Shown here: positions 35,601-50,300 of the stretch, one piece after another
How positions within the stretch are numbered: the stretch's first letter is position 1
Layout: the number at the start of each line of letters is the position of its first letter
Assembly (NCBI RefSeq): GCF_028858725.1
Contig: NC_084761.1
Location: forward strand, 24,644,501-24,708,500
Length of the DNA: 64,000 nt
Direction: 5' to 3'
From: Colius striatus
Lineage: Eukaryota > Chordata > Aves > Coliiformes > Coliidae
Program-made: the position numbers and the translations under genes
Notes under the pieces: generated by a model
The model's database searches: none
Told to the model about the DNA's origin: nothing
Seen by the model: only the letters and a program-made list of their open reading frames with translations

Positions 35601-38426
35601 TGATATTTCCCTTAAATGCAGGCATTTTCTTAACCATACCACAAGGGAGTGGTGCTTCTTGGTCATGCATCAAAGTCCACAATACAATTTGAACCACAAC
35701 AGAAGGATAGTTGTGAATATTTATTGAGAGAAGAACTGAGAAATGCAGAATACATAAAGAGGTGCAGATACTCCAGTATTTAAAGTAACTGCAAGAGAAA
35801 AATAATACAAAGTATTGCCTCCACTGGATAATTAGGTTTGAAAACAACAACAACAACAGTTTCCTACTGTCTTATCTCCGAAGACAGACAAGCTGGAGTT
35901 CATGTTTGCCTCTCCTCCTTACTGTCTGTGCATGTTTCCTCCTGTTTGTGCCATTTCTGTCCATTTCAATTTTTTGGCTTTTGGGGGTAGGACACACATC
36001 ATGAAAACACAGATTGCAAGAATTCTTTTTTTTCTTTTTTTTTTTTTTTGAGTTTTGAAGCTGATTAAAGGGTCCACACAAACATAACTTCAGAGCAATA
36101 AGATAGGTGACCTAAAGAAACAAAAGCTGTATTTGAATTTGCATAGTGGGAAGTTTGAACTTGATATATATGTTACTATAGCTTATGATTATTAAAATGA
36201 AAGTCACTATAAAACAGGTGACATTGAAGTAGTAGGAACCTGGAAGCATTGCCAGATAATCTGAAGAGAGGAAAAGAAAGATAAATGAGACATATGGAAT
36301 TGAGTAGAATTGTAAGAAAAACCACAGGACAAAGAGAATAACTTGGAAATGGATTTGCTGAGGTCTGCTAAGATGCAAACTTCCTTCAACCTTTTTCCAC
36401 ATTTAGGACATTCATAATACCATCCTGTGTGAATTTGATGCCTACTAAGAATTGTGAGATATCATTCCTTTCCCACATGGGCATTAGTAGGTTTTCTCTC
36501 CTATCCTGAAAACTAGAAATTTAACATCTTTTGATGGGGACTGGCAGAGTTTTAAAGTTACTGAGGTGAATGGCTTAGCCCAATGAATACACACACGATA
36601 CATGAATGTGTAAATCTTGTTTCCTAAGAAAGTAGCTCTTCTAAATTCTGATTTAGGTCTTCAGACGATTATATTTATAGTCATGGGCCTAAATTCTGCC
36701 AAGAGCTTTTTCTGCTACTGATTGATAGAATCAGGGAGGAAGGTAATCTGAAATAAAAAGATGAGAGTGCACCTGTTTGCTGTAAGGAATGTTGATGATT
36801 TCTAAGGCTTGATGTCCATAGGTGGAATACACTGAGAAAAGCAGAATTGTCCAAACCACATATCCCCCATTTATCTCCTCTTTTCTGCTTGCTGCAGTGT
36901 TTTCTTTCTGTAAACTGAAAATTAAGAAAGCTGCGCTGTCTTCAAAGCACAGGGAAAAAGGGATGCCATTTTTTCCCCTCCAGGATCTCTAGTGGAGGAG
37001 GGTAGGTAGAAATGAGAATTGGAACTGCAAGACTTTTTTTAACAAAATTCTTAGTCATATGCTTTTAGTTGTGTACTTGCACATTCAGTTAGTTTCCTAT
37101 CGGCTCGTTAGGAGAAAAGGCCTCATTTTAGACATGTTTGTTTCGTTGTCTGTGGTTGCATTTCACTGTTCCTTTGGCATAGCATTAACTGAAGACATTA
37201 CTGAGGTTGGCATAAAAATGTGAGAAGCAGTGAGCTTATCAGTTCTTTCTTTTTACTTTTAATACTTTATTAATTGATGCTGAACCAATACACTCAGGAA
37301 GAGCTATTTTTTTTCTTAGCAGTCTTGAAGCACTGATGGATTCTATTAAATGGATCTGAGTCTTGATGTCTTACTAGCCTGTTCATCTTAGCCAGCTACC
37401 TCAAGAAGGAAATATAACCTTACTGGTGAACAGGACCAAAGTTGAAAACACTAGTCACATTGGTCTCTCTGATAAAGTTCACAAGACATAGCAAACAGTT
37501 AAAAGCATCTTCCTTTTCCAACCCAGAGTATCCAAGCTATTGTTTTTCTATTACTTACTCTATCCTAACCATGCAACTGATACCAGGGAAATCTTCTGCT
37601 TCTTATTTGTGTTTTCTTATTTAGCATGCCTGAAAAAGCAAAACTGTGCAGCTGGTACTGCTCAGTAATTCTTTACAGATTGTTTGAATAATATTTTTTA
37701 GTTTAAGTAAGATACATAATTTCTACTTAGATGCATTGTAATACCTCTCTTGAATCTGCATATGTACAATTTTGTAGATTGAATGTTTTGGTTCTCAGAG
37801 AGAAAATTATATTATAAATAAACATAACGTATTTATTTACATGGTGGATAGATTATATAATTGTAATTCTTTATGTGTCTTTCCTAAGGTGACAAAAATG
37901 TCAGATACTGTGAATTTTCTTATGCACGCTTTTCCTCTGTCTTGTGGGAAGCTGTGCTTCAGTAGAAAGCTATGCTAAAATATAGTTAAAAGAAAATTGA
38001 TCTTAAACTAATCCTTTGAGTCAATTAAATAATACTGATCTCAGTAGAACATCTATTAGTGTACATGTGATGTTTCTACTAATACAGCATGAATTTATTA
38101 CAGCCAGGGGTAGCCCAATGAATTCCAGATGAATTGACAATAGCTGGATTCTTAAAATGCTACCAGATTTACTTCAGGTTTTCTGTTTCCATGTGTAATT
38201 AATACCAGAACCCAGTGCTGCTACCTGCTCCTATTTAAAAAATAAAAATAAAACTATCATAAATATGAAATCAAACTGAAAACTTGAAAACAAATCTTGG
38301 CATTGCTTATGTACAATAACGATTTTAAATCCACCTGAAGACACTGATTTTGCATAATTAAAAATATTATTTATCTCCTTCAGCACAAATCCAAACAGCC
38401 AAAATACTCCAAGCTACTTGTAATCT
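32691..38426. other. intergenic, no gene recognised
   Basis: A/T-rich DNA with small simple repeats: (ATC)n at about 33892-33912, (CAA)n near 35845-35857 and a T-rich run near 36027-36050. ORFs are short and unrecognised. No exon-like conserved protein segment was seen. Confidence 0.55.
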
Positions 38427-38564
38427 CCTTCTTTGGAGGTTTCCAAAACCCATCTGGACGCAGATCTGAGTGACCTGATCTAGGTGGACCTGCTTGAGCA
38501 AGGGGGTTGGACTAGATGATCTTTAGAGGTCTCTTCCAACCCCTGCCATTCTGTGATTCTATGA
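38427..38564 (+). mobile_element. CR1 LINE 3' end
   Basis: Reads CTTTGGAGGTTTCCAAAACC, then GACCTGATCTAGGTGGACCT, GGTTGGACTAGATGATCTTT, and ends CATTCTGTGATTCTATGA, the CR1 3' terminus in plus orientation. About 138 bp; strongly 5'-truncated and non-coding. Confidence 0.92.
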
Positions 38565-41500
38565 ATATAACTAGCTAGATTAGTAACTTGCTTGAAAAAA
38601 TATTCATGTCATATTTAGAGTCTTAAATATAAAATTGTTTAGAAAGCTATGTATGCAAAATATTTATGAAAACAGGATATATTTTCAGAGATTTGTTAGT
38701 CAGACATCCTAATTCCAGGTAGAAATCTAGCAGCTTCTCTTCATAAGAGTAGAAAAATGTGTTTATCTTGGTACTCTTTGTAAAAGGAGACATGGAAATT
38801 TGTAGTTTCATGCTGGTTGTATGGATGTTATCTTTTTTAGAAATGTCATATTGTCAGAAGCTTCACCTAAGTTCAGTATTTCATGTGGCACATTAGGTTT
38901 CACACTGGAATCTCCTGCTATGTTTGGACCCATGTAACATCACACATTTTTAATTACATTTTCACAGCTTAGTACTGGCTGTTACCAGAATGAGACCCCC
39001 AAATTTGGTACACGTATTTAGGTTTGAAGATTTCACTGGTCTCTTTTTTTCATCAGCCCTTACCACATGAATCATACAATGTTTCCATAGCTTAAGAGAC
39101 CAGATGTGGTTTTGTGCACACTTCATCAGAAAGCACTGCACCAAGGACATGGCAAAAAATCTTCTCCAATAACTATTTAATATATTTGCTCTGTGATGAT
39201 GTAAATCAAACCATGGTCCCATAAGGGCTGTTTCTTTTTCTGTAATGCAAAGGATATGCACTGATAATGGGGAGCGAGGAAGCAAGTTGGGACAGGTTTT
39301 TGGTACTTTCTGTGTATTGTAGGAGAAGGATACCTGTATCATAATTGTGAAACTAGTCATTTTTTACTTCCAGCTCATCCCAGCTGAGCAATGTAGCACT
39401 GCAGTCTGACGTGTATTTACACCAGCACTGTTTTCTCAAAGTTGACCTAATCCTGAAAGTGAGGAAAATTTACCAACATCCTCCAAACTCTGAAATTCAT
39501 AGTCAAGTGACACCTCAGGGAAAAGAATGAGGGTGAATATAAGCTGTATATAAGGTATCAACAGAGCGAGAACAGTCCTCTCTACTGAATATGACCATGT
39601 TTACTACAGAGATTTAACAATTAGTTTGCAATTCAGAAGTAGAGAAAGTACAGGACACACTCTTTTTTTTGCCTTATACAAGCTGAGTACGAGAAGAAAA
39701 CCCACATTAAGGTCTGTGAAATACTGCAGGATAACACAGTGTTTGTAATAGTACTCTTATCCCTGGGATTTCCAAATACGCATGAAAAGATAGTTCTCAG
39801 CTTTTTCTCCCTCTTGGCCAGATCCAGCCCCCTCCTTTGTGAAAGCTCAGGGCACAGCTGGGTGATGGGCTGATGCAAGGCTGCTGAATGTCAAGAAGAT
39901 GGCACTGGGATGTGGAGAAGGCAGGCCCCTGGCAGTAACTATGATGTTCTGTTAACATCTATTTAAACACCTTCTGTATGTAAATGTTTCTTTGATTTCA
40001 TTGAGAGAAGGCAATGCATTGACAGGTTTAGAAGTTTTTCTGGCTAATGCATTTTTGCTGTGGAAAGAACAAATATCATCTTATTCTTCACTTAGGCCAA
40101 GTAATTTATACCGTCTCCATCAAGGGCACTATGGTCTCCACCTTCGGACCCAGAGGACCTTTTGAGAGTGGTAGAGCAGTGAACCTTTTTTTTTTTTTTT
40201 TTTTGGAAAAAACAACAAACCCACCTGCAACTTTTTCTAGATACACTCTGGATTCTTTCAGAATACTGTTTGTTATGAGATTTGGTCTTATTTTCCTGGT
40301 TTTAACGTGCTTAAAACTAATTTTGAAGTCTTATGAAAAGGGGCAATGAAGAATCACTGAATGGAGAGATCAACACTGACAAAAGAGAAGACTAAAAAGA
40401 GAGTGTAAAGAAGGCAAAGAGAGAAGGAATAAAGGTGGAGAAAAAAGAATCCACAAAACTGCCTCAAAAGAAGAAGAAAAGATTGAAAATTGGTTTTATA
40501 CAGTCAAGGTTTTACATAGAGTTGGTGGAAATCAGATGTGATATTGCTGGGAATAAGTCCAATTGGACCTGTGCATTTGTAGCTGATTACAACAGGGTAA
40601 AAATGTAGCTCTGTTTTTTGGACAAAATGTTCAATGATTTACGAGCAAGTCTGTTTTCAGAAAGGAGTTGTGAGTATCAGGGTTTCACTGAGACTTCGAC
40701 TCCTAAGTGCCTGTAGCATTTCAAGACATAAGCTTAGGCTAAATGCTAGTGGTATTTGTCAATGAGGAGCTTAAGTTCTGTGAAACATTTGAACATTAAT
40801 GCTTTTGAGGAAAAAATAAATTTTCTAGGGACAGTGGAATAACTAGGAAATTATAATAATTGCTGGCTTGAACAAGAGGAACTTTTGCTTACCATTTCTG
40901 GTTGGGACACTAAAGAGAGAGAATATATCCACATTTCAGTTTAATGCATCTATTCATTCTTATTCCACAAATATTTTAATGATGGGTTTTGCTATTTTCT
41001 GCAAAGAATAATTTTATCACATTTACAATAGTAATACAGTTTGGTATGGCAGGACTCTTACTAAGCTATATCCTCATTCAGGACATTACAGAGAGTAAAG
41101 TGCTGTAAAAGTCCTCATGAATAACAATGTAAAAGACCACACAATAGATTTTCCTCAAGATGAAGGAGCCTGGCAGGACTTCTCCTGCTAAAGGAGTTTT
41201 TGGCTCTCTCTGTAGAGGTGTTCCTGAGTGTCCATTTCAAGAAAAGAGAAATATTCGTAGTAAAGGGCTGCCCAATATACTCCTTCACAATGCTGCTGAC
41301 AATGTTTCTCATCTTAATGTAGAAACCCCGCAGAATTAACTACTGACTATATCACTTCAGACTTGGGCTATGAGCTAATAATATTCTAGCTTGGGACTTT
41401 TTCAGTCAAAACCACATGCACATTGAATTTCCGTGTGAATGTTGGGCCACAGAGAGGATTAACCACTCACAAAAATCGCTCCAGCAAACATAAAGATAGA

Positions 41501-44500
41501 AGAAAGCAAAGGCATCTGGTTTTTGTGCCTTTTTCCCCTCACACTGAAGGAATGAGCTACAGCCTGTTGATTTAATTGTGCTAAGTGCCGTGGGCCTTCA
41601 GCTATGTTAATCATGCTCTATGTGGAGCAGCTGTGCAGAGCTGGGCAGGCTGGTGGGAGGCCAGCCCTGCTGCAGCCTCCCCGTGCTTCCTGGGGCTGGG
41701 GCTGCCGGGGTCAGGAGGGAGGGCGTTTCAAAGCCTAGACCTTTGCTGCCTAAAGAGACGGTCTCATTTTCTTTCGTTTTATACCGCTGTAAAATCAATT
41801 CCAAATAATAATATCTAACCTATTATTGACACTTTATCCTGTGGGGAATAGCTGGTTTTGACTGTTATAAGCAACCACTGATTTTCCCCAGGCCCTCAAG
41901 GCCCCCTGTTGTGACTGAGGCAAATGTTGCTAATAAACGCCTCCTTCAAAGTGACTTTTCCAGCTGAATCGGAGGGATTCCAGTCACCCATTTGATGGAA
42001 CTTTAACCAGAAACGTGTTGGACAAATTAAATATGGGTTAGCCTCTTGCTCTGGACTGTATCAAGAGCCTATAAATGCAAAATGTTTGAGTCACAGAAGA
42101 CCGTGCTCTGTAATTAACTATTGTAACTCTCCTCGCAAATCAAAAGCAGCCTAACCTGTGGAGTTCAATATGTCAAGACATGGGCCTGAAATGGTTTAGA
42201 GAAGGAGAAAGTAAAGAAGAATAGGATGGAAAGGTAAACCAGATTTTCCATACACGTATGTCATCATTAGCTAGTATCAGGAGCCTTGAACTTCTCACTT
42301 TGTTATGGACAAAGACCTGAAGTGCTTAAATGCATGGACTCACATTTGAGTTTGTATAAGAGTCTCAGGATTATCCACCTGGAAGATCATCATGAGCTGG
42401 AAAGGTCTTGCAAACTAGATATATTGATTTTTTTTTTCTTTCCTTTGGGCTGCTTCTGGAATATTTACAATTTAGTTTAAAATAGCTAGTCAGTGAGCTG
42501 TTTGACAAGCTGAAAATGGCAAGGCTGATGTCAGCAAGTATGACAGAGGAAAATAAGCAGAGGTTAACTCTGTTTTCAGGTTTCTGTGCAGAAGGAAGGA
42601 CTTTTTTTGAGCGGTCATCAAGTATTTTTTTTCTGTAGTCAGGATTTTAATGTTTCAAAACATGGGCTCTTAAGTAATTTAAAGAGACAAAAAGTACTTA
42701 ATGGAAAAATGCAGAGCCCTATGTTTTAATATGGAGCAAAATATCATTTTAATAATTTTAATCAAAATACAGTGAAATATTTGATAACACGTTTATTGAA
42801 GAACTTTTGTCTTAAGCTCTGTCTCAACATTAACTATAAATGTGCTATAATTCTGCATCCTTCTCTTTCCAGCCATCTTCTGTCATGCATTTGATGTTGA
42901 TCTCAAATTAATCTTAAATCATTGTTTGTTACCATTTTAAAAATACCAAACAATTGTGAAAGTGCAGTTTTCAGTGATGCTTATGCATATATATTTCATC
43001 AGTGATAAATTTGAAAGAAGTGAGACTTACATTTAAGGTGGTATGCTATGATACTGTTTGCACAGAAAAAGCTGTTTATCAAAGATGATAAATTGCTATC
43101 TGTCTTAATTTTCAAATAAAAGTAGCTGACAAAAGAGTAAGGAGAGAATGACAGAATAATACTGTAACTCTGAATGGAATAAATAATCTCTGTTTGTCTT
43201 AAATTTGCTGTACTTCTTATATCAAATATTCCTCTGTGATTGTGTAAGACCTTGTAAAATGTGGTAGTTCATGACCAGAGCTCCCAAATGTACTTACCTT
43301 ATCAACAGAATAATATCTTTAGCATTTCTGTCACATACTCTATTAGTCTTCAGACTTTCTCATTTCCTAATGTGGAGAATAAAAAATAGTGATTTCTTTT
43401 TTTTTTTAAATCTCCAATCACTCTGATATTATTTTCATTAACACTGTTCACACAGTTGTTAGGCCAAAGGGATCAACTTGCTCTCTTGACTTTGTAAACT
43501 CAACCTGACCACAAGGGTAGCAATCCAAAGCATTAGAGAGGAAGTCTTTGTTCTCAGAAGTATAGAGAATAACGTAATATTTATTTAATCTTGTTCTTCC
43601 CACTCAGAGTGTATAGAGAGAAGACAAGTGGAAAGCTCAGTGGGCAGATAAAGATAAATAATATTCCCCTTCTTCCATATCTCTGGCCAGATAGTCATAT
43701 GAGTTTATGTGTGACGTGTGCAAGTGGATCTGATATATACATACAGGGGCCAGAAGGATTCTCAAATGCCTTTTTTTCTGTTAGACAAAATTTAGGTTTA
43801 TACTACCACAGCTTTTCTATTTGGGAATACATCTAGAAGTGATAAATGTAAAACCAAACTTGTTTTGCCTACATTCTGTGGATTGCAAGGCAGGAATTCT
43901 GCTGGAAACATACTGCTGTCAGCTCCCTTTCCTCATGTTTTTTAAACATCATCTTTGTCAGCATTCCTATCTCCTCTGAACAGAGCTGGGAGAAAAAGCA
44001 GCTGAGGAAAGACAAATTACTATGGCATACTTATCTTAATCTTTCTAAGTCTTCATGGAAAGAGACTGGGACCTTGATGTGGGTCAGGTGTTGGACTGGC
44101 AGCTCTTGCAAAGCAGGGAGCAATGAAGTACCATGTTCTTCCATCTGCCCTCCTCACATCCTAGGCTCACAGCTAATTAATCAGTTGTAACTTGCAGATG
44201 GCCTCCCAAATCAGCCTAAGGCAATACAAACTTCAGCAAGGAAGCGTGTCAGATTTCCATTATCAAAGTCTCTGGTGAAAGCAACACCATATAGTGCTTT
44301 CTACTGTACTTAGAAGTTTGAAAAACTAGGAGCTATAGCTTCAGAATGAACACATTGCACAAACATGAGTAAACCAAGTCTTTCAGTACTGATACTTGTC
44401 ATGAAACACCGTTTTCTGTGATGTGCATCCTTTCATAAATAAGCTCTTCAAAAGCACTTGTAGTGAAGAAAAAGGACCTTTCCATTCCATTTCATAATAC

Positions 44501-45469
44501 TACTAAAATATTTTTCATTTTTTTTCCTATACAATGCTGTACTAAGCATAATTTTGATAGAGCAGGCTACTCATAGTAGTAGCAAGCTACTCAGATCATT
44601 TTGGTACTTGATTATTTTGGTTGGATATCAAATGTAATAGAATATTGTTAACAAGTAAAAATGCTAGACCCTAAGTTTCACTACAATTATTTTAAAACCA
44701 AAGATTAGCACCTGTAAACTTTGGTTTCATTCAAGTATTTCAAGAATAACTACTGCTGTAAGAAAAAAAATGTCACATGTGGCACAGCACCAAAGGGTGG
44801 ACACTGCAGATAAATTTGTTTTGATGCATATTGTCCAAAAACTAGAATTTGTTCACAGAGACAATTTTTTTTTTTAATATTGTGTTGCATTTTACAATAA
44901 TTATTGCATTTGATACTACACATAAAAAGCATTAGTTTGAACAATGTTGGTTTTCTCCCTTGTAAAAGGATGGGTTTATTCGCTGGATCTCTAAGCCAAT
45001 ATTTTAAGTTATCTTTTTTGACAACTATTGTCTTGCAAAACATCATAAAACACCAAATTCTATGTCTCTCTTAGTGCAGATGAAAAACAGGATTCTTTAT
45101 CAGAAAACAAGTCTTGTCCAAATAACAGTGCTAAATCCAGCTTTTATTAAACTCAGAACCGTGGAAAATTCAGGTGAGATGTAGCTAGGGAAGTTTATAA
45201 AGAGAGTAAGGGTTTGTGTGAGTTTGATTTTGAAAATTAGATGTGGGGGATGCAGACTCCCACAGATATGAAATTTAACAGAGTATTTGCACAAGCTCTT
45301 GCAAAGGAAAACCACCAACTCTGCACAGCTCTGTTGCATAGTCTGAATATTTCTATGATCTTTCTGTGTTTGCTATTTTTTTCATGTCATGACTGTTAGG
45401 GGCCTTCATTTGGTGCACAATATAAGAACGCAGGAAAATGAAGGGGTTCTGGAAAGTAGCATTTCCTTC
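38565..45469. other. intergenic, no gene recognised
   Basis: Contains a T run at 40184-40204 and otherwise complex sequence. The block at about 41440-42190 is more G/C-balanced and repeat-free and may be a conserved non-coding element (see findings). ORFs are short, with no family resemblance. Confidence 0.5.
40184..40204. repeat. poly(T) run
   Basis: An uninterrupted run of about 20 T. No adjacent retrotransposon body was recognised on either strand, so it is best treated as a simple repeat. Confidence 0.85.
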
Positions 45470-45739
45470 AGCCAATGGGACGAAGCTTGAACACAAAAAG
45501 TTCCACTTACACATAAGAAAAAATTATTTCACTGTGAGGGTGACGGAGGCCTGGCACAGGCTGCCCAGAGGGGTTGTGGAGTCTCCTTCCTTGGAGGTCT
45601 TCAGGACCTGCCTGGACATATTCCTATGCAACCTGTTTTAGGTGAATCTGCTTCTGCAGGGGGGGCTGGACTAGATAATCTCTAAAGGTCCCTTCCAACC
45701 CCTACTATTCTATGATTCTATGATTCTGTGATTCTATGA
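45470..45739 (+). mobile_element. CR1 LINE 3' end with coding remnant
   Basis: Plus-strand CR1. The end of ORF2 is still readable (KFHLHIRKNYFTVRVTEAWH, then [20 protein letters not shown]) and is followed by GGACTAGATAATCTCTAAAG and a terminal array of TGATTCTATGATTCTGTGAT type. About 270 bp; truncated and inactive. The clean terminal repeats suggest a relatively young copy. Confidence 0.95.
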
Positions 45740-46839
45740 CCTTGTAAGTGATAGTAAGCATTTTGAGTTTTATCTGGTTTGAAAACAAATTTTCTCGATT
45801 TTCAGAGCAAAAGTACCCAGCACTGCTGAAAATTATTTATCTTAAGGCATTTAAAGTAAGACACCATAAAACTAAGCTTCTCAAACCATTTTTAGACTTT
45901 TAAAACTATAATACTGAACAAACACAGCAACATGATTCGGGGAAGTGATCATTTTAGCTCATATGATGTATAGTATTGAATATGTGATAGTCTTTTGATT
46001 TTTACACGTAACAAGAAATTAACACAAATACTGTCAATAGTCGCTGCATAGTCAGTTCTGACATAGTGACAAACTTGAGGGAAAAAATACAGGATGTGAA
46101 GAAAGTCAAACTATGTTCTTGTGTCCTAGATTTAACATTGGAAAATCAGAGCATAACCAAGAGATAATGAGAAATTACAGAGTTGATGAAGTTTTAAAAG
46201 CTGACTACTTAGTGAAGAGTTACTGCCAGAAGACTATGGATTGCCACTTTAAATGCTAGCTAGGAAATTGTGCTGTGTGTAATCCTGGGAGATACAGACC
46301 ACTGGCTCTGTCTGTCTTCACTGTCAAGATAGGAGACTGTAATAAAAAAAGAGATGTCTTAATGCATGGAAAGCAGTCTGTTTGGCTAAGTGGCATTTTT
46401 AAAGGGAAATCCTGAGTTTCTAGCTAATTGGAATTCTCAAAAGTTGTAAAAAAAGTATGTAATTGAAGTGCATTTAGTAGACATACTGGATTTTCATCCT
46501 GGGTTTGAAATAAGCTTTTGACCACCTTTCATACCAAGGTTTGTTAAAGACACCCAAGTCACCATGTGATTGTAGAAAAAGTCTCTTATGGACTGAAACC
46601 TGGTGAAAGGATAGAAAGCTTAGGATAGTTAAGTGATTACTTCAAGCATTAAAATGCCAACAAAACAATTAATCCACGTCTTCACAGACACCATGCAGAT
46701 GAGGCTGGAACAGTGAGATTTTCAAGTCTGGAGGTGTTACTGAGATGCTTGTGTAGCAAGCCATGCTTGCATTGCAGAAATATATAGGGACCTCACAACA
46801 CTAAATTAATTGGCAAAAAGTGACAGAAGAGTGTCAGTG
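45740..46839. other. intergenic, nothing recognised
   Basis: About 1.1 kb of A/T-rich DNA between two CR1 fragments, with no ORF or repeat family that I can name. Confidence 0.5.
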
Positions 46840-47386
46840 TAAATTACTGTAAGGTTATGCATCTGGGAAGATGTAAACTCTAATTACATAATCCTAGACT
46901 CATAACTGGAGGTTATAACACAGGAAAGAGAGGTCTTACCCTCACTGACAGCTTCACAAAACTATTGGCTTAATGTCACATGGCATTCCTGAGAGAATAT
47001 TTATAACAAGGGAGTCATGACACTACTGTACAAAATCTTGATAGGCCCACATCTTCACACAAAGTCATACTGATAATCACACAGTTTAAGAGGGAGGAAA
47101 TAAAGAAGGTGGAGCCAGACTCTCTTCAGCAATGCCTACTGATCGGACAAGAAACAATAGGCACAAATTAAACCACACAACATTCCATATGAAAACAAGA
47201 AACACTTTTTTACTATGAGGATGGTCAGACTGAAATAGGTTGGAGTGTTGTGGAACTATCTGGAAAGCTGTCTGGATGTGGTCCTGGGCAGCCTGCTCGA
47301 GGTGGCCCTGTTTGAACAGAGGAGTTGCACAGGATGATCTCAAGAGATCCCTTCTAACGACAAACATTTTTGTGTGGTTCTGCATG
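46840..47386 (+). mobile_element. diverged CR1 LINE fragment
   Basis: The best-preserved part is 47080-47386: GGTGGAGCCAGACTCTCTTC, ACAAGAAACAATAGGCACAA, GGGCAGCCTGCTCGAGGTGG, then GGATGATCTCAAGAGATCCC and a decayed 3' end. The upstream part, with GTAAGGTTATGCATCTGGG and CACTACTGTACAAAATCTTG, fits the preceding CR1 ORF2 region but is heavily mutated. It is an older subfamily than the 45.5 kb copy. The 5' limit is uncertain. Confidence 0.75.
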
Positions 47387-50300
47387 GGCCACAAACACTG
47401 ACTAGGTTTATGTGCTGTCTTTTAGTGACTCTTCAGGTTAGCATACTGAACAGAATAGGCTCTTTGTATCCTTCTGTCTTTATCCTTCTTTAGATTCCAT
47501 AGGTTGAAACCTACCTTCTTTCTGCACTTTCTGCTCAGCTGAAGTTCTAATGCATTTCTGCTCTGAAGTATGTCTGTGCCACATAAAGCCTTGCTTCCTT
47601 TTGTCTTTCCCTGTACTCTGCTTGTCTATACGCCATTTTCCCTATCTGGCATAAATTGTCTTTTGTGCTTACGAACCGTCATAACTATATGGCTTCCAAA
47701 ATAATGTTGTAGAGGGAGGTGAAATCTGCTCTGTGGCAATGCGCAACAGTGGCATGAAGGGTATAAAGATTAATGTTTGCTTACTGTTGCTTGGCTTTTA
47801 TACAGGTCTGAACTTTCAGCTTTTATGGAACAGTAGCCTTTGCCTAACTGTTGCAACTTTGCTCACTTTGAGTTCATCTTTTGTTTAGTAAGAATGATGA
47901 GTTGTGAAGGAGCTTAGAACTAGACACTCATCCAGTGAAGTCAGCTGACCTAGTTAAATTTCACAAATTAAGCTACTAAAGTAAACTGATTACTTCATTT
48001 ACACTAGGCCTATGTATATTGTAAGTTTCCTCCTTTTAGGACAACATGCCTAAAATTAACTGTCTGGGCTACTCTACAAAACCATTTAATTTAATGGAAA
48101 AAGTTACTTTATCCGCTGTATTTTTGGTATATAGTTTCTGAAATAGCTGTTCATTTTGAACTAAATAACATGTTTCATGAAATCTTTTGAGGAAGAAAAG
48201 ATGATTCTGTATGGTCTTGCTGTTATTTAAGAAACTATTACAAATTATGAACTGCTTATACATTTTTTGACAGCTGGCAACAGTGCTTCTCAAAGCCAAC
48301 AATAATAACTAAATGCTAGTAGATATAAATTGATATGTCCACATATTTAACTGTTGCGCTAGCCTGTCTGTCCACCAGAGTTGTTAGTAAGGACATAAAA
48401 GTGAATTCACGGAAATCCAGAATTTCTTTGCATGCTAAAGTACATAAAAGAATATATGGTCTTGGCAAATGATACTTACCTGACGTAAGTTTCCTTCTTA
48501 AATGTGTACTATTAATGTAGGCTATGCCTGAAATTATGAAGACTTGAATGTCGAAAGGAATTAGCAAGAAATTAACACCATGATAAAAAGATTTTGCATT
48601 CTTCTGCAATTCTCCAGACACTTAATAACTTTTCACTCCCTCCTTAAAAGTTCATCTGCACGTAAATTATTTTTTAGAAATTTTTCATTGTCAGATTGTG
48701 GGTAAGTAAATGGGAAAATAATTCTGTTCATCGAGGGTTTATTCATGATGTTATCTGGAGAGTGCCTCCCACATCAAACCTGAGTGTGAGCTAGTTGCTT
48801 ATTTGTTCTGGGCAAACTTTGATGTGTGAAATTCCAGTTTCCTTTATATCAAAACCTAGTCTCAGATTTGCTAAGTATGAAATGCAAACTTGAATCTGTT
48901 ATGTAGGGTGTAGCTCTTCAAATCGCTTCTGCATTTTCAAAATTATAAAGGGTAGCCAGGTGATATCTTAGCTGATGTAATTTTTTATCAACACAGTGAG
49001 TTTTCTGTGTTACACTGCTCTACTACTCCTGTAAATGTTGTTCTGTCCAAACCCCTGAACTTGTGTGGAAAAATTTGGACTAAAAAAAAGTACGCTTTTC
49101 GTGAGCATGCACGAGTGTGCTGACACTGCTGCGGCAAATGACAAAACTACATTTGGATTTAATGTGAGTCAAGGTGTTTTGATGTGGAAATGGAATTTTT
49201 TGCTGATTGTGAGTAGAAAACATCAGAGTTTGAATTTCTTTATTTCTCTACTCTTTGTTCAATAACTCTTAGCTCAACATTAGTGAGATAGGAAAACTAT
49301 AAATGTAGAGCCCTGGAACATACTAGATTTTAGTCTTTGATCCCAAAGAATCAAAACACGAAAATAATGTACTGAATATATAATTATCCAGGATAATTAG
49401 TATGCTTAATGAGAGAACATTAGTAGTGCTGATTATAAAATATTGTAACATCTTTCTAAGCTCATCTAAGGACAGCTTAGCCATAATAAATGGCTAAGAC
49501 TGCAAATTCTGGTTGATGGGACCTACAGAAATACTTTTGTCCCTCAGATGTTATGCTACATTGAGCATTTTCATAAGCTACAGTAATGAGATACAGTGAG
49601 CTTGTTCTCATGGTAGTATTTCTGAGGAGGAGGAAACTTCCTTTTTTTTTGTTACTGTTAAGTGTTTATCATTTCTACAAATGAGATACATACAGAAATG
49701 TTTAGAAGTAAGGGCAGCAGCCAGTAAGCAGGTAGACTGATTAAGAGATAAAGGAAATATTTTAGGCTAGGACATAAGGAATCAACAAACAAGCTCTGTG
49801 GTAATGGTTAACTCTGATCTGTAGAAAAGGGTAGAAGAAAACAATGCAACCAAGGCTTGATCCGGAGTTAGCAGTGTCTCCAATCACTGTCTCTACTCAT
49901 CCCCTTTGACTCATCCAACTCCACTTGTCTGCTTGAGATCATGTCTTGTCTGGCTGCTGTGCTTCTGACTTCTGATTTATCTTCTACCTCCCTATTTATT
50001 CCCTCAGCACATCTAACAAGCAGATCCTCTCCAATTCCCTCCTCTTCTGGGGCTGTTTCTGTGCCTCTGAATTTCTCCTGTTTTCCTTCTACATCCTAAG
50101 TTTAAATAATCTTTCAACAAAGACATTCCATTTTCTCCTTTAGTCCAGACTGAAATCTTTGTGATTCTCCACTAGCTTCCAGTCTTGAATGCTATACCAT
50201 CAACTTTACTCAACAACTCAGTTCCACTCCTCTGCTGTAGTTACTATATCAGCCATGCTGCTCTATCACTGCCCTCCTACTTCTGCCAAACTGATTTCCC

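Noticed and set aside
46940-47394. 102-codon minus-strand ORF (47394-47086)
   Set aside because: It is antisense to a diverged plus-oriented CR1, so it is a shadow frame of a repeat.
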